12,846 nucleotides of DNA from Ruminococcaceae bacterium UBA2806 (GCA_002351795.1 DEHG01000098.1:16296-29141), one strand, 5' to 3'. Numbered from the stretch's first letter, positions 1 through 6,899 are shown. Numbers and translations: made by a program. The notes: a model not told the origin generated them from the sequence alone.

Positions 1-269
1 GCATCATCCGTACCCTTTCTTACTATCTTTTCAAGCGCCTCATTTGTCTGATACTGATCCGCATTTCCTGCCTGGAATGCATCATCCGTACCCTTTCTTA
101 CTATCTTTTCAAGCGCCTCGTTTGTCTGATACTGACTTGCATTTCCTGCCTTGAAAGCGTCGTCAGTACCCTTTCTGATAAGCTTTTCAAGTTCTTCATC
201 CGTCTTGTACTGATCGGCATTTCCTGCCTGGAATGCATCGTCCGTACCCTTTCTTACAAGATTTTCAAG
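1..269 (-). repeat. 78-bp tandem coding repeats (26 aa), at least 3.5 copies
   Basis: The vWA tail is made of 26-residue units starting at codon 551 (base 269): residues 551-576, 577-602, 603-628 and a partial unit from 629 cut by the window edge. The core is LEKxxRKGTDDAFxAGNAxQYxT. At DNA level the sequence has a strict 78-bp period at 1, 79, 157 and 235. The blocks at 1-78 and 79-156 match at 72 of 78 positions, while the block at 157-234 is more diverged. This implies recent duplication of units nearest the C-terminus, and copy number may vary between strains. I do not recognise the repeat family. The pattern of charged helix plus short GN/QY turn suggests a helical repeat (inference). 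Confidence 0.92.
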
Positions 270-1919
270 AGCATCATGCTCGAATATCTCATAATCCACA
301 AGCTTTTGCTTGGACGGTTCTGGTTTTTTCTCAACAGTCTTCATCGGCTTCGCCTTTGGCTTAGGCGCTTCCTCGATATGCTGAACACTGTCCACAAGTC
401 TCTTCCTGCGGTTATGTACGATAAATGCTATTATTATATAAAGAACAACTATTGCCACAACACCGCCTATAACGCCAAAGGCTATTTTTTTGATTGTGGC
501 CATTCTTTCATCCTGCATTTCCTTTTCTTCTGTAGTCACCCTGTTGCCTGAAGACATCTCCATGACCTTAACAAAGGCTGTATCGCTTTCCTTCTGGAAT
601 CTTTCAGATTTGGCAGTTGTTACGATACGCAGTACTCCCTTTGCCTCTGTAGGATATTCTCCTTTAAAATAACCGTCCGAGCCTTTTTTTAGAGTAATTG
701 CCCTTTTATTATTATCAGTCTCAATAATCGTTGTCATTTCAATAGAATTGAGAAGATCCTTATCATTTATAACGCCCTTGCCGTCATTGATCGAAACAGT
801 TATCGGAACCACTCCGCCTATTGTAACATCCTCGGGAAGCTCCTGCTTTACAAAAACAGAATAGAAATTCAGCTGCTTTACGCTGCAGTTATCCTTTGTA
901 GCCTTTTCCATATGAAGATTCCATACGCCAACCTTCGGATACATTACTTTGATAAGAGTATAACTTTTCGTTGAAGTGACCTTTATATCCTCATCATTTT
1001 TCAGATCAACAATACTACCATCAGGATCTTTAAGCTCCGGTTTAAGCTCATTAACAGAAAGCTTTGAACGGATTATGACATTTACATAAAACACACTGCT
1101 GTCCTTTATCTCGATAGAAACATTTCCGTCCTCGATAACACAGTCAATACCGTTCATTTGTGATATCTTTCCGAAAATGTCGGAAATGATACCCGTAAGC
1201 TCATCCGAGCTTTTTGTTTCATAATCCTTGCCCTCAGTCCTTGCGGCAATTTTGGACAATTCTTTTTTATCCATAGAATTGTTATAATTCAGACCGATAG
1301 AATATACAGGGATCTGTTTTTCTCCTAAAAGCGCAAGAGTCTTTTTCATTTCCTCCTTTGATTCCTTGACCGTTCTCGGACCCTTTGGAAGGTCGGTATT
1401 ACCGTCGCTCAGAAGAACTATAGCTCTTCTGCGGTATTCATCCTCCTTAGTGCTTTCATCAAGAGTATTCATTGCTTTTGTAAGACCGAGAGCGATATCA
1501 GTATCACCCTTAGGATCATAAACTATACCCTCTATCTTTTTCTTCATCTTTTCAAGGTTTTCATTGTCATTGATACTTGTAAGATCTTCGCTGTCCTTTA
1601 TCTTGTGAGTATAAACAACATAACCTACACGACAAGTCTCGTCACACATATCTGCAAAAAGATTGAATGCGTCAAGGGCAACCTTTTTCGGGTCAGACTG
1701 AAGCATTGAACCGCTGGCGTCAATTACAAACATAACATCAAGGTTCATGCTTCCGTTATCAGCAAAGCCCTTTTTATCCTGACTATCCTCTGCCGCTTCC
1801 GAAGAGGCTGAAACACTGCTTTCATCATTCTCAGCATTGACTGCAAGCGGCATAAAACAGCATATGAGCATCAGCATGGAAAGAATAATTGACAGTGATC
1901 GTCTTAGTTTTGTTTTCAT
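1..1919 (-). CDS. Membrane-anchored von Willebrand factor A (vWA) protein with cytoplasmic 26-residue repeats (3' end outside window)
   Basis: The frame is open for 639 codons to the window edge, so the C-terminus is missing. Residues 1-29 form a signal peptide (KLRR, hydrophobic core, LAVNA). A vWA domain covers about 60-255 with a full MIDAS metal site: D67-A-S-G-S71, T140 (GDT) and D172 (LLSDG). Cys92 and Cys96 (MCDETC) could form a disulfide. Residues 265-455 look like one or two beta-sandwich regions. A membrane helix spans about 478-502, followed by HNRRKR, a K/P-rich linker (517-540) and 26-residue repeats from 551 onward. Topology is therefore extracellular vWA and cytoplasmic repeats. 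vWA MIDAS domains usually bind protein ligands through a metal ion; the ligand here is unknown. The ATG is preceded by AAAGGGG about 7 bases upstream and follows the stop of the paralogous pseudogene by 14 bases, so the two probably share a transcript. Fold is confident; function is not known. Confidence 0.9.
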   Translation of the reverse strand, partial: MKTKLRRSLSIILSMLMLICCFMPLAVNAENDESSVSASSEAAEDSQDKKGFADNGSMNLDVMFVIDASGSMLQSDPKKVALDAFNLFADMCDETCRVGYVVYTHKIKDSEDLTSINDNENLEKMKKKIEGIVYDPKGDTDIALGLTKAMNTLDESTKEDEYRRRAIVLLSDGNTDLPKGPRTVKESKEEMKKTLALLGEKQIPVYSIGLNYNNSMDKKELSKIAARTEGKDYETKSSDELTGIISDIFGKISQMNGIDCVIEDGNVSIEIKDSSVFYVNVIIRSKLSVNELKPELKDPDGSIVDLKNDEDIKVTSTKSYTLIKVMYPKVGVWNLHMEKATKDNCSVKQLNFYSVFVKQELPEDVTIGGVVPITVSINDGKGVINDKDLLNSIEMTTIIETDNNKRAITLKKGSDGYFKGEYPTEAKGVLRIVTTAKSERFQKESDTAFVKVMEMSSGNRVTTEEKEMQDERMATIKKIAFGVIGGVVAIVVLYIIIAFIVHNRRKRLVDSVQHIEEAPKPKAKPMKTVEKKPEPSKQKLVDYEIFEHDALENLVRKGTDDAFQAGNADQYKTDEELEKLIRKGTDDAFKAGNASQYQTNEALEKIVRKGTDDAFQAGNADQYQTNEALEKIVRKGTDD

Positions 1920-1933
1920 TCTTTTACACCCCT

Positions 1934-3239
1934 TTATTTATTTTTTACAACAACAATTATTACTACAACTACTACCAGAACTCCGGCGCCTATAAGTATG
2001 TACATAAGGTTATCACGCAGAAATGCAAAGATCTGTTCCGTAATATCTCCATCCTCAAGAGTGGTAAGCACTTCTATTTTTGAGATCGTGCTTTCCTTTC
2101 CGAAGCGGTCGGATTGTGCCTTTACGACAACCTCATAATCTCCGACATTAGCTGGAACAAAACTGCCCTTATATTTACCGTTTCCTATGCGTTCAAGCTC
2201 AAAGCTGATATCACCCTTTTCACTCGACGCAACACCGGTCATCTTTATGCTTGCAAGAAGCTCGGGATCCTTTATCAGACCGTTATTATCACTCAGCTCC
2301 GCCTCGATCTCGACCTGTTTATTCAGAGCCGCCTTTTCGGGAACAGTTTCTTTTACAATGATGGAATAATAGTTCATCTGCTTGACATTGCAGTTTTTTC
2401 CATCGGCATTATCAAGCTTCAGAGTCCATTTGCCGACTTCGGGAAAGAATACTGCTGTCCTTTATCTCAAGCTCGATCTGTCCGTTTTTTATCTCCCTGT
2501 CTATGCCGTTCATATCTGAGATATTGGCAAAAATGTCGGATATCGTATTAGTCAGCTTTTCCGAGCCGTCGATCTCATACGCTTTTCCGCCTGTAGCGGC
2601 AGATATCTTTTCTATATCCTTTTTATCAAGGGAACCATCGACATTAAGACCAACGCAGTATACCTCGATATGTCTTTCCTTCAGCTTTGCGAGAGTTTCC
2701 TTCATTTCTGCGGCGGACTCAGCGACTGTTCTCGGATCCTTGGGCAAGTCTGTATTGCCGTCACTGAGAAGAACGATGGCCTTTTTGCGGAAATCGTTAT
2801 CATCCGATCATTCAAAAATCCTCATTGCTTCGGTAAGACCGAGCGCAACATCGGTATCGCCCGTTGCCTCATAGGAAATGCTTCCGAATTTTTTCTTCAT
2901 AGTCTCAAGCTTTTCAGCATCCTTGATACCTTTAAGATTTTCTGATGCTTTAAGCATATGGGTATATACGTCATATCCGAGCCGGCAAGTATCATCGCAC
3001 ATATCAACAAACAGGCTGAAAGCGTCTGTTGCTATTCTTTCAGGATCGGATTTCAGCATTGATCCGCTTGCATCAAGCGCAAATACAACATCAAGATTCA
3101 TTCTGCCCTCTTGTGCGGCGCTTTCATTTGCAGCATTATCATCTTCATCTTCAGCTGCTACATTATAAGACATAAAGCAGCATATCGGCAGAAGCATAGC
3201 AAGTATCAATGCGCCCGCCCGTCTGATAGCTGTCTTCAC
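1934..3239 (-). pseudogene. Decayed vWA membrane protein, paralog of the downstream gene
   Basis: The reading begins with GTG (AGGGG about 9 bases upstream): signal peptide, then a vWA start with intact MIDAS D-A-S-G-S and GDT, matching the downstream gene closely, including the Cys pair (MCDDTC). At 2808-2810 an in-frame TGA interrupts the chain after AMRIFE; beyond it the same frame continues with FRKKAIVLLSDG and on to KDSS. Near 2445-2455 the paralog's stretch of about 46 residues (from VFYVNV to LIKVM) is missing and the frame shifts, so that frame ends at 2412. The downstream frame then resumes as FFPEVGKW and runs through the beta region and a membrane helix to a stop just after KNK at 1934. 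The ancestral protein thus ended at the membrane and never had the cytoplasmic repeats. Two independent lesions make a pseudogene far more likely than sequencing error, though the fragments could still be expressed. Confidence 0.88.
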
Positions 3240-3291
3240 AGCAAGATCCCCTTTTTTATAATATTTCCGGATAACCTGTATAATAGTATTT

Positions 3292-3318
3292 TTCCGCCTC
3301 GCCTTGAGCGGGGCGGAA
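3292..3318. other. GC-rich hairpin between aspS and the vWA pair
   Basis: An 11-bp stem (TTCCGCCTCGC with GCGGGGCGGAA, one G-T pair) encloses the 5-base loop CTTGA. It lies in the 102-base gap after the aspS stop codon and before the vWA pseudogene. On the minus strand the stem is followed by AAAAATA rather than a T tract, so it is not a canonical intrinsic terminator for aspS. It may instead block 3' degradation, attenuate, or end transcription inefficiently. The rest of the gap is AT-rich with no clear promoter. Confidence 0.55.
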
Positions 3319-3341
3319 GTGTTGATTTATTTCAAAAGCAT

Positions 3342-5087
3342 TTATCTGATTTTAATATGGACTTCACGAAGCTGCTGTTCTGTAACCTCTGTCGGCGAGC
3401 CCAGAAGCAGATCCTGTGCATTGCTGTTCATCGGGAATGCAATTACCTCACGGATATTTTCTTCTCCTGCAAGCAGCATAAGCATTCTGTCAAGTCCGGG
3501 AGCCATGCCTGCATGAGGCGGTGCGCCGTATTTGAATGCCGTATACAGCGACTTGAATTTATCTTTAAGAGTCTGCTCATCATAGCCGGCTATCTCAAAT
3601 GCCTTTACCATGATATCAAGGTCATGATTTCTGACAGCGCCCGAGCTGAGCTCCACACCGTCGCAGACTATATCATACTGATATGCAAGTATTTCTGTGG
3701 GATCCTTTTCAAGCAGCGCCTGCATACCGCCCTGAGGCATAGAAAACGGGTTGTGAGTGAAAATAACATCGCCGTTTTCATCCCTCTCATACATCGGGAA
3801 ATCGGTAATAAAGCAAAGCTCAAAGCGGCTCTTGTCTATCATATCAAGGCGGGAAGCGACCTCAGTCCTTATCTGACCTGCAAGCTTCGGCGCCATATCT
3901 GCGCTGTCAGCTATGAAGTAGATAACATCTCCTGCCTTTGATCCGTTGATCTCAATAAGCTTTTCTCTGTCGCCCTCTTTAAGGAACTTATCAATAGGAC
4001 CGTCAAAAGTAAGATCCTCTCTTACCTTTACATAGCCGAGTCCCTTCATGCCTATGGAAAGGGCAAATTCCTCCATATTCTTGAACCATTTCTTTGACTG
4101 TGCGGCTGCGCCCGGAACATTTATGCTGCGGACAGTTTTCTTTCTGAACGGCGCAAAATCCGTTTCCTCAAACATGGGGCTTATATCCTTTATAAGCAGC
4201 GGATTTCTGAGATCGGGCTTATCGGTACCGTATGTGAGCATTGCCTCTGCAAATGGTATCCTCCTGAACGGCGGCTTTGAAACCTGCTTATCAGAAAACT
4301 TTGTAAACGCTGCATAAAGCACTTCCTCAGCTGCGGCAAAAACATCCTCCTGCTCGGCAAAAGCCATTTCAAAATCGAGCTGATAGAATTCACCGGGAGA
4401 ACGGTCTGCCCTTGCGTCCTCATCACGGAAGCAGGGTGCGATCTGGAAATACTTATCAAAGCCGGACACCATAAGAAGCTGTTTGAATATCTGCGGTGCC
4501 TGCGGGAGAGCATAGAACATACCCTTATGCTTTCTGCTGGGGATAAGATAATCTCTTGCGCCCTCGGGTGAAGAGCATGAAAGGATAGGCGTCTGTATTT
4601 CAAGAAAACCCATTTCATTCATTTTATTTCTGAGGAATGAAAGAAGCTCCGCCCTCATCACGATATTATTGTGTACCTTACGGTTACGCAGATCAAGGAA
4701 ACGGTATTTAAGTCTGACATCCTCCTTAACCTCTGTTGAGGTCTGCACCTCAAAGGGCAAAGCCTGGGGTGCTTTTCCCAGAACCGTGATATTTTCTGAA
4801 TGTATCTCTACGGTACCTGTTGCGATCTTCGGATTGACAGTATCCTCATCACGCTTTGTCACCTTGCCGCTGACGGTAACGGTACATTCCTTATTGATAC
4901 TTTTAAGTATCTCCTCATCATGTACAACGACCTGTACAACGCCGTAATGGTCACGGATATCAAGGAACATTACTCCGCCATGGTCACGGATATTTTCTAC
5001 CCATCCGGCAGCTCTGACGTCATTTCCTATATCTGTTTCTCTGAGTTCACCGCAGTATTTTGTACGGTAACTGTTTTCTCTAAGCAT
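3342..5087 (-). CDS. aspS: Aspartyl-tRNA synthetase
   Basis: This class IIb enzyme activates aspartate with ATP and charges tRNA-Asp in the cytoplasm. From the chosen ATG the product is 581 residues, about normal for the bacterial type. The N-terminal OB-fold anticodon domain holds GWVENIRDHGG (28-38). The catalytic core shows EGARDYLIPSR (flipping loop), motif 2 FRDEDARADRSPGEF (220-234) and motif 3 GLDRMLML (531-538, Arg534). The long insert between motifs 2 and 3 is the bacterial GAD domain. The C-terminus AQDLLLGSPTEVTEQQL is typical of Clostridia. A longer frame starts at 5117, but 5087 is preferred: AGGAAAG lies about 9 bases upstream and family proteins begin near this point. His36, where E. 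coli has Leu30, resembles non-discriminating enzymes that also charge tRNA-Asn; this is only a hint. It is probably transcribed alone. Confidence 0.97.
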   Translation of the reverse strand: MLRENSYRTKYCGELRETDIGNDVRAAGWVENIRDHGGVMFLDIRDHYGVVQVVVHDEEILKSINKECTVTVSGKVTKRDEDTVNPKIATGTVEIHSENITVLGKAPQALPFEVQTSTEVKEDVRLKYRFLDLRNRKVHNNIVMRAELLSFLRNKMNEMGFLEIQTPILSCSSPEGARDYLIPSRKHKGMFYALPQAPQIFKQLLMVSGFDKYFQIAPCFRDEDARADRSPGEFYQLDFEMAFAEQEDVFAAAEEVLYAAFTKFSDKQVSKPPFRRIPFAEAMLTYGTDKPDLRNPLLIKDISPMFEETDFAPFRKKTVRSINVPGAAAQSKKWFKNMEEFALSIGMKGLGYVKVREDLTFDGPIDKFLKEGDREKLIEINGSKAGDVIYFIADSADMAPKLAGQIRTEVASRLDMIDKSRFELCFITDFPMYERDENGDVIFTHNPFSMPQGGMQALLEKDPTEILAYQYDIVCDGVELSSGAVRNHDLDIMVKAFEIAGYDEQTLKDKFKSLYTAFKYGAPPHAGMAPGLDRMLMLLAGEENIREVIAFPMNSNAQDLLLGSPTEVTEQQLREVHIKIR

Positions 5088-5155
5088 TCTCAACTTTCCT
5101 TTCCCGGAACAGTTCAAAACATTCCGTTCCGCTGTAGTTTTCTTCCTTTTGATTC

Positions 5156-5164
5156 AGTATAACA
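5156..5164 (-). promoter_or_regulatory. Possible extended -10 promoter for aspS
   Basis: On the minus strand TGTTATACT fits an extended -10 element (TG-n-TATACT, five of six matches to TATAAT), about 70 bases before the aspS ATG. No good -35 box is visible 17 bases upstream. Between it and the gene, 5105-5110 (CGGAAC) can pair with 5126-5131 (GTTCCG) just upstream of the ribosome site, a short leader hairpin. No T-box consensus is present. Confidence 0.4.
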
Positions 5165-5167
5165 ATT

Positions 5168-5206
5168 CAAAGCGGCTCCGGCTACGAACTGCCGCAAGCC
5201 GCTTTG
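5168..5206 (-). terminator. Hairpin after the P-loop kinase gene, probable terminator
   Basis: A perfect 10-bp stem (5168-5177 CAAAGCGGCT with 5197-5206) contains an inner 4-bp stem (5179-5182 with 5191-5194). It starts 14 bases after the kinase stop codon. On the minus strand the stem is followed only by AATTGTTA, a weak T tract, so efficiency is uncertain. Its placement between two separately promoted genes supports a terminator role. Confidence 0.55.
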
Positions 5207-5219
5207 TTTCATATGTCTG

Positions 5220-5816
5220 TTACTCATATTGTCCGAAGAAGCTCATAAGCTTTTCAAATGATTCGGCAGCCATCTCATCAGTTGAATTATGGTACAGAAG
5301 AAGGCTGTATTCATCATCGGGATCAATAATATTCTCAGGGATATTGAAATTAAGCGAACTGAGATATTCTTCCCAATGCTCCAGCTTCCATGTATCCCTG
5401 TCGGACGCTCTGTCGATCATTCTCTGATGACATACTTCGGGATCTGTTACTATCCATATAACAGTAAGCTTTGCATTATACGACTTCAGCTTTTCTCTCA
5501 GTGCAGCAATATATTCGTTATCCCTTATTTCTCTTGTAAACGGCGCATTGACCATTACGAGATCCTCATATTTGATAGACTCAAATGCAAGATCCATAAT
5601 AACATCATACTCATAGTCACGGATCTCTTTTTCACAAAATTCCGAGCTTCTGTTATACGGCTGACCTGCAACGGCAAATATCTGCTTTGAAAGCGGGATC
5701 AGCGTATCTTTATCAAGATATACAATATGCTTTATTGCCGTAGCAAGCTTCTTAGACAGCTTGGTTTTACCGCAGGCAGGCGGCGATGTCACGAAAATCA
5801 TTCTCTTCTCATTCAT
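5220..5816 (-). CDS. Small P-loop kinase-like ATP-binding protein
   Basis: A 198-residue cytoplasmic protein of the AAA_33 / nucleotide-kinase-like P-loop group. Walker A is SPPACGKT (11-18), with Ser in place of the first Gly. Strand 2 ends in YLDKDT (34-38), with Asp residues placed like those that bind substrate in related kinases. VMVNAPF (88-93) is the next core strand, and WIVTDPEVCHQRMIDRASDR (111-130) carries Arg122, Arg126 and Arg130, typical of a lid segment. Related families include APS kinase, chloramphenicol phosphotransferase and zeta toxins; the substrate cannot be told from sequence. A longer frame begins at 5846, but the ATG at 5816 has AGGAG 9 bases upstream and fits the beta strand that precedes Walker A. 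No antitoxin-like partner adjoins it, which argues against a toxin pair. It stands alone between hairpins. Confidence 0.8.
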   Translation of the reverse strand: MNEKRMIFVTSPPACGKTKLSKKLATAIKHIVYLDKDTLIPLSKQIFAVAGQPYNRSSEFCEKEIRDYEYDVIMDLAFESIKYEDLVMVNAPFTREIRDNEYIAALREKLKSYNAKLTVIWIVTDPEVCHQRMIDRASDRDTWKLEHWEEYLSSLNFNIPENIIDPDDEYSLLLYHNSTDEMAAESFEKLMSFFGQYE

Positions 5817-6001
5817 ATTATAAAACTCCTTACAATTTATATACATCCGATAATTCGGAAAAAAGTATTAGATAATGATAACTAAATACCATCATAGATA
5901 ATAACATATTTTTCAAAAAAAATCCATATATTTTTTAAAAAATATGTTATAATAAATGAATTTTTTTCCTGACGATATTTAAGCGCAGATTATTACTCAT
6001 T
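5817..6001. other. AT-rich spacer with overlapping inverted repeats
   Basis: No gene is seen here. Bases 5901-5913 (ATAACATATTTTT) are an exact inverted repeat of 5938-5950, separated by 24 bases. Inside, 5928-5945 is an 18-bp perfect palindrome (ATATTTTTTAAAAAATAT), so two alternative hairpins compete. The 11-bp arms 5903-5913 and 5938-5948 are abutted by ATAAT on both sides, but base composition is so biased that this may be chance. A smaller dyad, TCCGA-TAAT-TCGGA, lies at 5846-5859 in the kinase leader and could be an operator. The kinase promoter must lie in this spacer, but no convincing -35/-10 pair was found. Confidence 0.5.
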
Positions 6002-6120
6002 CCTGGATCCGTGAAACTCATTTTGAAAGATACATCCGCCTCGCATCGGAATGACGTATATTAAAAAACTTATCCTGTTATTATCACCCTGCAGTTTTCT
6101 GCAGGGGATATGGATCCAGG
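6002..6120. mobile_element. MITE-like element with 9-bp terminal inverted repeats and 5-bp target duplication
   Basis: CCTGGATCC at 6002-6010 and its exact complement GGATCCAGG at 6112-6120 bound a 119-base non-coding segment. Immediately outside lie identical direct repeats TCATT (5997-6001 and 6121-6125), the expected mark of transposition. No transposase ORF fits inside, so mobility would need an enzyme supplied elsewhere. The right-hand TCATT contains the complement of the traX stop codon, so insertion happened exactly at the end of that gene and the duplication preserved TGA. The interior holds an 8-bp GC-rich hairpin (6087-6106). The family is not recognised; other genomic copies would settle it. 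Confidence 0.7.
6087..6106 (-). terminator. Hairpin inside the MITE, candidate traX terminator
   Basis: Perfect 8-bp stem CCCTGCAG / CTGCAGGG with a TTTT loop in the plus-strand sequence. On the minus strand it can be lengthened by four pairs (TATC/GATA) across a one-base bulge. It begins 14 bases after the traX stop codon. The T-rich run GTTTTTTAA comes about 20 bases later instead of directly after the stem, so it is an imperfect terminator. Confidence 0.45.
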
Positions 6121-6879
6121 TCATTTATATCCGAACCATACAAGCTTGAGAACATACAGCAAAAGCATATGAGCAGGATACAATATATAGAACAGGTATT
6201 GCAGTACACGCCCTTTGATATAACCTCTTTTGCCGTTATAAAGCTGAATAAAAGCGAAGGCGGGTATAACGGTATCGGGACGTGCGAAAAAACAGCATCC
6301 GACAAGTGCCCTTATCAGACTGTTTTCACGCATGAGATACAAAAACAATATGAAGCCTGTTCCCTTTATTCCGTAATCGCATTTTGCATACATTGATATG
6401 ACAAATATAAATATCAGCAGGACAGCCGTTTTCATTCTGTCACTGCGGAAATTGTCATATACATAAATCGCACACAGCCCCGAAAACAGAGTAAAAAACA
6501 CATTATGGGTTGTTGAAAACAGAGTTCCCGTATGCTCCAGGCTCCATGGTATTTCAGATATGATCGCAAATATCAGAAGCCGCATACCGTATTTTTTCCT
6601 GTCTCTCGTATGCATATAGCCCTCAACAAGCAAAAAACAGTATATCGGAAAGGCTATCCTTCCAATAGTCCTGAAAATCATATACCATGTTATTTCCGTT
6701 CCCGCTGCTGTAAACAGGGGAGTTACCGCAAATTTCATATTTGCAAGCAGAACCGACGCCGTATGGTCGATAAGCATAGTGACAAGAGCTATCGTTTTCA
6801 ATGCGCTTCCCGACAGGCATCTGTAATTTTTACGGATCTTATCAATTTTTGTATTTTTTGTATCGTTTGTATTATCCAT
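6121..6879 (-). CDS. TraX family integral membrane protein
   Basis: A 252-residue polytopic protein with about seven or eight hydrophobic segments. It carries the TraX family (PF05857) pattern in order: LKTIALVTMLIDH near 27-39, IGRIAFPIYCFLLVEGYMHTR, an ISEIPWSLE segment, HNVFFTLFSGL, DYGIKG, then YNGKRG and FYILYPAHMLLLY at the C-terminus. F-plasmid TraX is linked to N-acetylation of pilin; chromosomal Firmicute homologs have no firmly known role, and no conjugation genes are visible here, so a membrane acyltransferase role is only inference. An ATG at 6897 is also in frame, but it falls right after a terminator T run with no ribosome site. The ATG at 6879 has AGGA 8 bases upstream (AGGACAGGG at 6883-6891) and is preferred. 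The stop codon lies in the target duplication of the adjacent MITE. Confidence 0.88.
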   Translation of the reverse strand: MDNTNDTKNTKIDKIRKNYRCLSGSALKTIALVTMLIDHTASVLLANMKFAVTPLFTAAGTEITWYMIFRTIGRIAFPIYCFLLVEGYMHTRDRKKYGMRLLIFAIISEIPWSLEHTGTLFSTTHNVFFTLFSGLCAIYVYDNFRSDRMKTAVLLIFIFVISMYAKCDYGIKGTGFILFLYLMRENSLIRALVGCCFFARPDTVIPAFAFIQLYNGKRGYIKGRVLQYLFYILYPAHMLLLYVLKLVWFGYK

Positions 6880-6899
6880 TATCCCTGTCCTTTTCATTC

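Noticed and set aside
1..269. CRISPR-like array
   Set aside because: The 78-bp units are contiguous, without spacers, and encode in-frame 26-residue protein repeats.
2808..2810. TGA as selenocysteine or a reassigned codon
   Set aside because: The intact paralog has no Cys at this place, no obvious selenocysteine-type stem-loop follows, TGA is used as a stop by other genes here, and a second lesion lies downstream.
3111..3941. Long plus-strand ORF (276 codons) antisense to aspS and the start of the vWA pseudogene
   Set aside because: No domain pattern, no ribosome site of note, Cys/His/Arg-rich composition typical of a reverse-frame shadow, and it lies over a certain aspS.
5088..5219. T-box riboswitch upstream of aspS
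   Set aside because: The leader is too short and the conserved AGGGTGG-type T-box sequence is absent; only small hairpins are present.
5220..5816. Zeta-type toxin of a toxin-antitoxin pair
   Set aside because: No small antitoxin-like gene adjoins it on either side; the fold similarity alone is not enough.
6121..6879. Part of a conjugative element because of the TraX match
   Set aside because: No relaxase, type IV secretion or integrase genes in the window; TraX homologs are frequent as single chromosomal genes in Firmicutes.
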